From Heloderma charlesbogerti (taxonomy: Eukaryota; Chordata; Lepidosauria; Squamata; Helodermatidae), in assembly GCA_026122225.1 (NCBI GenBank), contig JANEZZ010001678.1, positions 62,001 to 126,000 of the forward strand: DNA of 64,000 bases. Reading direction: 5' to 3'. This document shows, in pieces, positions 46,501 to 58,500 of this stretch (positions are counted from its first letter, which is position 1; the number at the start of each line of letters is the position of its first letter). Made by a program: the position numbers and the translations under genes. Below the pieces are notes generated by a model. It did no database searches and was not told the origin of the DNA. It saw only the letters and a list, made by a program, of their open reading frames with translations.

Positions 46501-49500
46501 GGGGATGAATACTATTGGTGTGGGGGCCAGAGGGCTCCCCACAGGGTGGGTGACATCCAAGTGGGGCCACGCCCCTGACGTCATCTGCTCTATGGCCGAA
46601 GCGCAGGCTGGAGCCGCTCCAGTCCAGGAAAGGCCCACATGCATCAGCGCCACCCTCCCCACCCAACAGTCGGGGGCTGTCTGCACTGCCGTAGGCTGCC
46701 CTGGCCAAGAGAAGCCCACTGACAGCGGAGACGGGTCCCTGAGAGGCGGGGGGGAGTGCTTCTCCAGCCAGCAGCTTGGTTGCGGGAGCTTCGCCTACTC
46801 TGTGCCTCCCCCCCGGGGGGGAGGATGCAGGGCGGGGGAAGCACGTAGCCTGCCAGGCCCCCGCCCCCCCAGTTGGGATGGCACGGAGGGCACTAAGAAG
46901 AATTCCCTCTCGCCTTGCGGTGGGAGCGGGGCTGAGGGTGCCTCTGCGGGCCAGATGGGGGTGGGTTATTCTGGCAATGCTAATAACACCTCCTGCCTTT
47001 GAACTAAGGATGCCCTTGCTCTTCTCATGCACAGAGCATCAAGCCAGAGCGAGAGTGGCTGCTGGACATGGCCAAGGTCTACATGGGGATTCGGAAAAAG
47101 CTGAAGCCACCTTCACAGTAAGTGACTGCAGGATCCTCTTGATGGAGAGCATTCGAGCTGCGTCTCTGCCTCAACCCCAGCCACCATCTCAGCAATGACT
47201 GCGCCCCTTTATGGGCATATATATGGAACCTAATATGTGCTCCCTGCCCCCAGAGGCCCACACACAGGGGGACGGGGCATAGGGCAGTGGCAGAGTACAT
47301 TCTTGGCATGCAGAAGGTCCCAGTTAAAGGTCCTGAAGTAACAGGGCTGAGAAACTCATGTGCCTGAGACTGGAGTACTGGGCTAGATGGGCCAATGGTC
47401 TGACGCCGTATAAGGCAGTTTCCTACATTCATATGAAAACCAAATCCACCTTCTTTCATTGGAAGTTATATCCTTTACAGATATAATCTTGGCGAAGAGG
47501 AATCCCCCTCCAATTTATGAAACAAAGCACTGATTTTCAGCAAATATTTACCAGGTATAGATAAGGGAATCCCACGTATAACATATACAATCTGAGGTAT
47601 AGTATTCATCTTAAGTGTATTTACCTTACCCCATAAACTCATTTTTAAAGATACCCATCTATATAAATCCCAAGAAATCTCAATCAATTTAGTCAAATTA
47701 AACTGCATCATTTGAGATATATCTCTGGGAATAAGTATTCCAAGATGAGTAATAACATCTGGGCACCATCAGAATTGCCAGTCTGCTACTACTCTACAAG
47801 ATATAGAATCTCTCATCGGCATCAGTTAGGATTTTGACCAGTTAATTAAATAACTAGACAAATGACCGAACGTATTAATCAGCTGCATCAATGCTGGCAC
47901 AGACAACTGGGGTTCAGAAATAAACAATAAAAGATCATCAGTGTAAAGAATAATTTTAAGTTCTAAACAATCATGCGCAAATCCATGAATACTACTATTC
48001 TGTCTAATACCACAAGCCAAACATAAATCAAATATCACAGGAGAAAGTGAACATCCCAGTCTGGTATTTTACATGGGTCTAGACAACATTTGTAGCTCTC
48101 CCATGTAATTCCACCACTTCTTCCATCCTTTTTCTTATCAGAAAAATACTGTTAAGAAAGAAGAGACAGAATAGCTGCACACAGTGCCCTTTGACTGCTA
48201 GCGCTAGCGCCCTCCACCTGGAAGGGTGCTCTGTTAAGGTTAGGCCCCGTCCCTTCTTCCTGTGTGATCTGGGCAGTGGTGTGTTCAAGCACATGCTGCA
48301 GCCCTGTCTAGCTTGTCCCTCGGTCTTTTTTAAAATTCCTGTCTTACTCTGTGTTTGTCTCCACCATAGGTGGGGTTTTACTCTGTGCCTCGAAAAGCAG
48401 CAACTGTGAGTATCCTTTCTGTGTTGACTAGTGGGTGTGGGGAGATGAGCTATCCCTACCATTCAGGTGGCCTCCCTTCCAGAGCTTTTCCCATCTCGAG
48501 CACTGAGGGATGGAAGGAACCATCACCAAGGGACTGCCTGTGCTGTGCACATGGCAATACAGTCCACGAAGGCCGTCCCATGCCCCTATTGGGAGGGCAG
48601 ATAGCGTGCTGTCCTCCTGCTTGTTGGCTGCAGTCCAGCCTAACAGGGCTGCTACTCAAAGGCTGCTTCCATCATTGGTGAAGTTGCTGCCTGGCTACTC
48701 CCCACTGCTCCTCTGCCCTCAGGCAACACTGGGGAGGAGGGGCACTGGGAATAGCAATGCTCAACCACCACGCCCTGGACACGGTTATGGTGCGCTGTTC
48801 CCCGCCTCCTTTTGGAATCTTTTGTGGTGTGGCGAGAGAGAGGCATGTGTGAGGTTTCCCCGTTGGGTTCAGGGTGGGGAATGCAAATCGCCCAGTCCTC
48901 ATCCTCACGAGTCATAGGGGGCTTCCAGCTGAGGCAATTGCCTTATGCACCAAATTGTATGGGGGGTTCAGACATTTATGAATCTATTTATTACATTTCT
49001 GTACCACTCAATGGCTGCAGCTCTCTGGGTGGTTCACAAATCATCATCTTCCATTTGTAACCCTCCAGTGTTTTCCCACTCCTTCTTCCAGCATTTTTCT
49101 TACCACAAGGTATCAAACAGGGGGAAAAAGGCTGACTAGCTGCATTATATGGCTTTTGAGTGGACATGCCAGGAGCCGTCCCTCTGGGAGCACCCATAAA
49201 ATTTAAAGGGAACGTCCCTGTTCAGTGGCCACTTATCCTTGAGATTCTGGGGACACACAACAGTGGGTCGTTATCCCTTCGTGTCCAGCACCTGAGCTTC
49301 CAGAGGTGTCTGGCCAGCCAGGATTAGAAGCAGAATGCTGGCCTGATCTGTCCAGACCGTTCTGAAGTTCTTCATATGAGTCTTTCCCTTGGGGAGACTC
49401 CAGACTTCTTCAGCTTCTCTGGGGGATGTTCCGCTGTCCACTGAGCCAGAAAGTGGGATGGGACAAAGGTCCTCACCACTGGCAGTAATTGGCAGTGTCT

Positions 49501-52500
49501 GTTCTGCAGGTATTTAGCATGCACAGGGCAGTCTGAGCTGTGGGACTGGACCACCAGCATTCTGAAAGCCCAGGTGCGTAACGAAGAGAAGCACTGCACC
49601 GGGAGTGTGCAATGTTTAATTCAGTCCAAAGTTATGCATATTTAATTGCTTTCCAGTTGTGTGATAATGAAATGTCTGTGTGACAGACCATAATGCTGAG
49701 GTGATAGTTTTGCTCTGATGTGATGATTCATCTCCATCAAAGAGGCTTCCTGGATTGTATATCGTCATATCTGGCAATGACCTCCCTTTGTGGTGAGAAC
49801 ACCCACTGGGTGAGAGCTTCTTGTGGGAGATCTTACTGTCATGGACCATCCTCAGGAAAAGCTTAGCTGTGCTTTCTTCAGGTGAGAATTTTACCTGTTC
49901 TCACCAAAAGGACCAAAATGCTGTCCCTTTCGATGGCCAGTGGGAGGAAGGGTCCATCAGTCCCAGTATCCCTGCAGCAAATGTCAAATACGAAATGAGA
50001 GGGCCAGAAAAGGAATGCTTCCCTCCTGTTAATTTGCTCCTGTTTAGTTTCAGTACCTATACCAGTTGGATTCAAGAGACCCTGGTTGGTAACCAAGCCA
50101 AGTCCAAGCAAACAAACATTACCACAAACTCAAAAGTAAATTAAAACAAATTAAATGCTTTATTTAAGAAAATTACAAAAAATTTAGAAAATTAGCATGG
50201 TGGTTACATGACCATAATTTAGAAGCTTCTTTATGATTATATTATTAGCAGTGAAAGAGAATGTAACATAAATCTAAGATTAACTAAAAGGATTGCAGTT
50301 GACAAAGCTGGCACTAAAAATGTACCGTGCAAGATAGCAAACTGAGCTTCTAGAATTATTGTTTAGATAATATGACTCCTCCTCAGCACCCTTCTGCACT
50401 CTACTTGTGTTTCAAAGCTAAACTAAAACATGCTAAAATTTGCTAACTTCCTTTTGACCTTCTTCCACTCTACTTGAATGTTAAAAGCATTAGTAAATGT
50501 TAAAGCATTAGTAATTTCCTCTAGGCCTATGAGGAGTTAGACTTGGCACCTATGTAGTAAAATGTAGAACCTAGAGTGAATAAACCAAAGTCTAAAAGAG
50601 AAAATTAAGTGGTCTAAATAAAACAGTTTCTGAGACTTAGGGAGCAATCCTGTGTCCCTAGACAGCATCTGGGGAACATAGAATTTTTTAATTTCCTGGC
50701 TCCGAGCTCTGAGCCAGAAAACTGTGTTCCCTGCCTCCTCGTAGCCAGTGTGGAGAGAACCGCACTGGCTGCCTCTCTGCACTCCTAAAACAGGATGTGG
50801 AGATGGGGAGAAGGGGGCATTCCCAGGGGAGGGGAGGGGTGGAGACAGGGGCGGCAGTCCTACGATCTTTCCTATGGCTGCCCCATCCTCCTTCCCTCGC
50901 CCTCCCCAGCAGGCACAAGGCACCTCCCAAATTCTAAATGTTTATCCAGTTCTAGAATCTCAAACATAATGACACTTAAAGGGTTAATCAGATTCAGGAT
51001 TAAATGGGTTAACCATGTTTGGTTCTAAGATAGCTTCAAGTCTGGAAATAATTCCAAGTCCCATTTTCAGAAATGAGACAAAGTCCCAAGTTCAGAACAT
51101 ATTCTAAGACCCTCAGAAAGTAAAGAGTTAGAATTATTTGCAATTTAAAGTATCAAGTCTAAGAGTCTGAAAAGGTCCATATTTACCCAAATCTTTGGGT
51201 CTGGTGTTCCAGTGAAGATCAGAAGAGAAAACAATCTCTCGTTAATCTGAGACTTCTATAATACTTCACAGAAAGTCTGCCGTCTGGGCACATTATCTTG
51301 ATGTGTTCCTCCTTGGTAGTCAATTTACAGTCATCTTCAGTTAACCTTGCCAGGGGATGGGCAGACTTTTGGCTTGCAGGATATACTGGTGTGGTTTTTT
51401 TGGCCAGGGTAGATCCACCACTCACAACCAGTCACAAAATAGTGGGGGCGGGGAGGGGTGGAGCCCATCACAAAATGGCAGCATTATGAGTCATACACCA
51501 GAGTAGCCTGCCGCAATTGATACACAATTTACTACAGATCAGAAATTCTAACAGCAAACCCTAAAAATAAAGATAGAAAGTCTTAGAATGATGAAATGTA
51601 TATTGCTCTTGGCAAAAACATTAAATGTGTATAAGTCCAAAATCCCCATTAACCCCATTCTCATTCATATCCACTCTCACCACACTTAGTCCAAGTGAAG
51701 GGATATTTTTAGCAGTAGAAAAGAGCAAAAAAGAGAGAAATTTCTCACATTGACGAAAGCAAACAAAATTCATGCAGAAGTAGATGCAGAACTCTTGCAC
51801 TGAAGTTTTTCTGCAAGTTTGTAATATTTTCAGGGCCACATATTGCACAAACCACAATAATTCACTTTCTCTGTCTTACCACAAATGTTGTAGCTCAGAA
51901 CACCTGCACAACTTTCACATTTTTTCCCAACTTTAAATCTATCTTGCCCGTTATCTTTAGTGTCCCTGTTTTTATTGGAATTCCTAAATCAGACCTCCCC
52001 CAGCCCACACTGCCTGCTGACTGAGAGAGGCATCCTGCTTGTCACCTGCATAGCTCAGAAGCACTTTGCATTTGTCTCTTTTACTAAGCACCTCAAGACT
52101 CCCATTTCCTAGGAAAGAGCTGCCAATATGTCTGTAGAGAAGAGAGGCCTACGACCGTTGTTGTAACCCATCTCTGGGCTGTAGCCTGGAGGAAGGTTTC
52201 AGCTGGGCCTGGGCCTCTGATCTTGCTCTTGGGAACAGCAGCAGTGGCAGCAGACATGGCTCTTAGAGACAACACTGCTGCCACCGCAGAGGAAGAGTGG
52301 CAGTGCAAAGTAAAGGAGCCACCACCATGTGAGTCTTTCATTGCTTTCCGAGGCAACCTGTCCGGGGCAGCCCAGGCACCGATCACCCCACGTTTTCCCT
52401 TTCTCCATGCTGGATTTTACCTGTGAGTTCAATGCAGTTTGTGAAATTCAGATCCCACCCTCTGCCCAGTATTGTCTCTTTGGCCTTCAGGCTTTCAGGT

Positions 52501-55500
52501 CAGCCAAGGAGGCAATTTCCAGGTCCAGACCTGAAAGAGACCCTGAGCCATTAACAGCTGCATTGAAAGTGAGCGGGGAAATAACCTAATGAAATGTCCC
52601 CATCAGCATACTACAGTTGAGAGAGAGGCCATACCTGGCAGAATTCTCCTGTTTATGCAGCTTTTAAAGGTAAACCTCCTTAAGGTTCTGGACAAGGCAG
52701 AATTGCTCTCTGGTTGAGAATGCTCCAGTGTCTAAAGCAATCTTGCATACACTAGACCCTATTTGGGCTTTTGTTCTCCTTTCCTCAGTTCCATGTTTCC
52801 ACCACTCTTTGCCTCTTTAAGTTCCCTGCTTTTCAGCCCGCTGCTGCTGCTTTCTTCAGACAGCCTCTCACCTTATTGGCACCAGCAATATGGAGCTTCT
52901 CCTTTGCCCGTGTTAACCTTTTCTACATCCCCATTTCATTGGTTGCCCCCCCCCCGTGCTTTTCCTCAGTTCCCTGTCCTCTCTTCCCCATCCTCTTTTC
53001 CCTTAGGTTCCCACTCCTTAGTCCATTGCCTATCTGCCCCATTCTTCCAGTCTGTTCTCCAGGTCTTTGCCTCCTATACCTCCTGGGACCCAACTCAGCT
53101 TTCCAGGTCTTTGGGCTCCTTCATACGGAGCTTTTATCCTGTGATTGAGATTGCTCCTTCACAGAAGTTTGCGGGTTCTTTACATGACACGGTGATCATT
53201 CAAGGTGTCTCCTGCACTAAATGCCCTTTGTTCTGTTTTTAAATAGATTGCAGATAATGTGCTATCAAATTACCCTGTTGTGTTCTGCTTCAGTTTCCTC
53301 TGTGAAAACAGCAGAAGCAGCAAGGAGTGAAATCAATGAAAGATAATGGAAGACTCAGATATGGGGAGAAGGAGCGGGAAGGGGAGTACAGGAGTTAGAA
53401 GAGCAACAGCAAGCTGAGGCAGAAGAGGGAACTGCTGAGGCTTGGAAAAATGAAGGAGAGGATACTCCTTGGAAAAGGGTGACAGGAGCAGAAGAACTAG
53501 AAGACACTCAGCACCAGTGGAGGAAGTGGAATTAGGGAACCGTTTCCAGGTACTTGAGGATGAGACTGGAGGACAGCCTACAGAGGAAGAATTACAGGGG
53601 AATTTGCATGATAGCGAGCAAGAGGCTGAAGGTCAGCCAAGGAGAGGCGATGAAACCAAGGCCTACAACAAGAAGAGAAGAGTAGTAGTAGTGGGAGACT
53701 CCTTGCTGCTTGGGACCGAAGCCCAAGTGTGTCGCGAAGACCCGTAGACTCGCCAGGTATGCTGTCTCCCAGGAGGACGGATTAGAGACGTGACTGAAGG
53801 GTTGCCTGCACTCATAAAGCCCACTGACAGGTATCCCTTTCTTCTCATCCATGTGGGAACAAATGATACCGCCAAGTGGAGCTACGAAGAAATCATGTCA
53901 GACTTTGAAGCTTTGGGAAGGAAACTCAGGAATGTTGGGGCCCAGATAGTTTTCTCATCCATCCTTCCAGTAGTTAGAAGAGGGATAGAAAGGGAACGAA
54001 AAATACTCCGGGTGAATGACTGGCTATGAAGGTGGTGCCGACGAGAAAGATTTGGATTCTGGGACCACGGGCTGTACTTCCTGAAAGATAGACTGTTGGC
54101 AAGGGATGGGTTGCACCTCACAAAGGCTGGGAAAAATGTGTTTGGCCACAGCATGAACTTCATCAGGAGGGCTTTAAACTGAATGCTACGGGGAAGGGAG
54201 ACGTAAAGTTGGGGGTAACAATGGACAAAGGCTAATGCACCACAATGGAGAGAACAGCTTTAATAGCGCCCAATAACAATGTTCACAAACATGTAGGAAG
54301 AAAGCCAGACCATGAAGCACATGGTCTTCGATGTCTGTATATCGACTCAGCCTTCCATCCTTCCGAGGTTGGTAAAATGAGTACCCAGCTTGCTGGGGGA
54401 AAGGTAGTCATGACTGGGGAAGGCAATGGCAAACCACCCCACGATAGTCTGCCATGAAAACGCCAGCGCAAGCAGCGTCCCTCTAGGGGTCAGTAATGAC
54501 CCGGTACTTGCACAGGAGGAACCTTTCCTTTTTTCCAGAGTATGGGAAACAAACAGAACAAACTTGAACTCTTAATACAGAAGGGAAATTATGACTTAAT
54601 AGGTGTAACTGAGACTTGGTGGGATGACTCTTATGACTGGAATACAGCAATTGAAGGATATAACTTGTTCAAAAAGAACAGAAGGAACAGAAAGGGAGGT
54701 GGGGTTGCACTATATGTTAAAAATACATATCTCTGCACAGAAATACAGGAGGATGAGCTTGGTAGCCCCATTGAGAGCATCTGGATCAAAATAAATGGAG
54801 CAAAGAATAAAAGGAACATGGTGGTCAGAGTCTACTACTGACCACCCAATCAAGGAGAAGATGAGGATGAAACTTTTGAGAAGCAAATTGCCAGTGTTTC
54901 AAGGAGGCATGACATAGTAGTAATGGGGGACTTCAATTTCCCCGATATTTGTTGGGAGACAAATTCTGCAAAACATGGCCCCTCCAGGAAATTCCTGACT
55001 TGTGTGGCAAATAACTTCCTCCTACAGAAAGTAGAGGAAGGAACTAGAGGACTGGCTATCCTTGACTTGATCCTAACCAACAGAGATGACTTAGTGGGTA
55101 AAGAAGCAGTTACAGGAACTCTGGGGGACAGCGACCATGTTATACTTGAGTTCATGGGTCTAAAGGAAGCAAAAGCCAAGTGTAGCCAAACCCGTACCCT
55201 GGATTTTAGGAAAGCCGATTTTAATAAACTCAGAACAATGATAAGTACGATCCCATGGCAAGTGACTCTAATGAGAAAAGGAGTCCAATATGGGTAGGAG
55301 TTTTTTATAAAGGAAATTCTCAAGGCACAATTACAAACAATTCCAACAAGAAGAAAAGGTGGAAGACAACAGAAGAAGCCAATGTGGCTTCACAAAAAGC
55401 TTAGATATGCCCTGAAAACAAAAAAAGGACACATATAGGAAGTGAAAGGAAGGCCAAGCAACAAAGGAAGAGTACAGGCAGGTAGCACGGAATTGCAGGG

Positions 55501-58500
55501 ATGGCATCAGGAAGGCTAAAGCTGAGAATGAGCTGAGGTTAACGAGGGATGCTAAAAGCAACAAAAAAGCTTTCTTCAGTTACATGCATAGTAAAAGACA
55601 GCGGAAAGAAATGGTGGTTCAGCTATTTAAGGATGGCAAAATGATAACAGATAACAAAGAAAAGGCAGAGGTGCTCAATTCCTACTTTGGCTCAGTCTTC
55701 TCCCAAAAGAAGGTCTATGACCCCCCTGGCAAAGGCAAAGTACAGGCTGAGGAGCTGGATTGCAGCTTGAGATCGATAGGCATATGGTTAAGGAACACCT
55801 AATTACTTTGAATGAGTTCAAATCTCCAGAGCCAGATGAACTGCACCCTATAAAGGAACTGGCAGAAGAACTCTCAGAACCACTGTCTATTCTCTTTGAA
55901 AAATCATGGAGGATGGGTGAAGTGCCAGATGACTGGAGGAGGGCTAATGTTGTCCCTATTTTCAAAAAGGGTAAAAAGGAGGCACCTGGGAACTACAGAC
56001 CAGTCAGTCTGACATCAAAACCTGGGAAAATTCTGGAGCAGATGATAAAGGAATCCATCTGGAAGCACCTTGACAACAATGCTGTGATTACTCGAAGCCA
56101 ACACAGATTTGTCAAGAACAAATTCTGCCAGACGAATCTGATCTCATTTTTTGATCAAGTAACCTCCCTTGTGGACTGTGGGAATGCTGTGGACATAATA
56201 TACCTTGACTTCAGCAAAGCTTTCAACAAACTGCCCCATGATATCCTGATGAGCAAACTAGCTCAAAGTGGGCTAGATGAAACAATGATCAGGTGGATCC
56301 ACAGTTGGCTACAGAATCGGACTCAGAGAGTGCTTATCAATGGGATTTTCTCAAACTGGGGAGAGGTAATGAGCAGGGTACCACAGGGCTCAGTCCTGGG
56401 CCCAGTGCTCTTCAACATTTGTATTAATGACTTGGAGGAGGAGGTGCAGGGAATGCTGATCAGATTTGCAGATGACACAAAATTGGGTGTGATAGCTAAT
56501 ACTTTGGAAGACAGAAACAAAATTCAAAGGGATCTTGATAGAATGGAGCGCTGGGCAGAAAACAACAGAATGACATTTAATAGGGATAAATGCCAAGTTT
56601 TGCACCTAGGAAAGAGAAACCAAATGCACAGTTACAAGATGGGGGATACGTAGTTCAACAACACTATAAGCGAGAAGGATCCTGGAATTGTTGTAGATCA
56701 CAAGCGAAATATGAGCCAAGAATGTGATGTGGCTGCGAAAAAGGGAAATGCTCTTTTGGGCTGCATTAATAGAAGCATAGCTTCCAAATCCCAGGAAGTA
56801 CTAGTTCCCCTGTACTCAGCACTGGTTAGGCCGCATCTGGAGTACTGTGTCCAGTTCTGGGCACCGCACTTTAAGAAGGATGCAGACAAGCTGGAGAGGG
56901 TTCAGACGGGGGCAACAAAGATGATCAGGGGACTGGAAACAAAGAGAGACTGAAATAACTGGGCATGTTTAGCCTTGAGAAGACTGAGGGGACATATGAT
57001 ACTGCTCTTCAGCTACTTGAAAGGTTGTCACAGAGAGGAAGGCCAGGATCTCTTCTCGATCATCCCAGAGTGCAGGACATGGAATAATGTGCTCAAGTTA
57101 CAGGAAGCCAGATTCCGGCTGAACATCAGGAGAAACTGCCTGACCGTTAGAGCAATACGACAATGGAACCCATTCCCTAGGGAGGTGGTGGGCTCTCCCA
57201 CACTGGAGGCCTTCAAGATGAGGCTGGACAGCCATCTGTCGAGGATGCTTTGACTTGGATTCCTGCATTGAGCAGAGGGTTGGACTCGATGGCCATGTAG
57301 GCCCCTTCCAACCCTACTATTCTATGATTCTATGAAAAAGGGAGTCATTGTGATCCTGCATTTAAAATGGAAACAGAAAGCCCCATTTTAAATGCAGGAT
57401 TTTAGGCTGGTGTAGAGATTCCCGCAGTCTCCTCCTGCTGCCCATTTGTCCTTGGGGCCTTGGTGAGGGTTTCAACAGCCAAATTTCCTTTCACTTCCCT
57501 ATGTCACAAGTCATCCAAGTTCTCACAAGCAAGATGAATGGGGCCCTGTTCAGCTCAGTGCTTCAAGCAGAACCCCCACCTCTCAAGGGTCCCATAATGT
57601 TTCTGTGGTGGTGGTGGAGCAGCAGTGAACATTCCCATAGCTTTGGTGGAATGTCTTCTCCTGCTAGGGAAGGGACTAGGACCACCGGTCCTAGAATCCC
57701 CAGTGAAAAAATAATACTGTTTGCCCTGGGCCTTCTCCCAGAAATGATGCAAATACTAACCTTTTTCTGCTGGGGATTTTGGGACTGGTAGCCCCAGTCC
57801 CATCCCCAGTCGAAGAAGACACTTCACTGGAGCACTCTCAACCATCACTGCTGCCTTCCCTGCTGCCTCAGGAAAGTTGCTGGGCCCTGCAAGGGCAGGG
57901 GATGACCAAGGGAGGCACTGCACTTTTGTGGGCACTCATGCTGGGTACTCTTCAAGGTCTGACTCTTTGCGGTTGAACCTTGGATGTTTCTGCATCCTTG
58001 CTTCCCTCCCTGTTTCTTGCTTGTCTAATTCCCTGCAGCTGGAACATCACAGCAGTTTGCCCTATGGCTAGGAGAGAAGGGAGGTTTCACATTTAATCTT
58101 GCGTGATTGCAATATAGGTTTTTAAAGGTATCTCTATGGATATAAGTAGAAGAAATGCAGAGCTCAGGTAGGCAAACTGGACAAGTTATAAACATGCTTT
58201 GGATAGCATGAGATGCATGAATATGCCATGCTGTGAATGGTAATAACAAGAAACAGTTATTCCCTTCCTTCCATGTAGCATGACAGCATCCGCCCAGTCA
58301 TCCTACGTCGACGCTCTTCTTCTGACTTGGCCAAGCAGAAGTTTGGCACCATGCCCTTGATCCCTCTGCGTGGAGACAGCACCAATCCCATCATGCTCTC
58401 TGCTAATCAGACTTTGGTAAGGCCACCCCACCAGGCTCCTTCTGAACTTTCTGTGAAACCAGGGCAAATGGCAAAGCATACCCAACTACATTGATTACAC

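Noticed and set aside
46484..47032. 182-183-codon ORFs on both strands
   Set aside because: GC-rich intron sequence next to exon 28, with no domain or splice support. Opposing long frames suggest low stop density only.
52223..52426. Possible small coding exon (67 codons)
   Set aside because: No flanking splice sites in a consistent phase and no family resemblance.
53469..54180. A host hydrolase gene
   Set aside because: The GDS and HVGTNDT blocks belong to the CR1 ORF1 esterase. CR1 ORF2 follows directly and the frames are broken.
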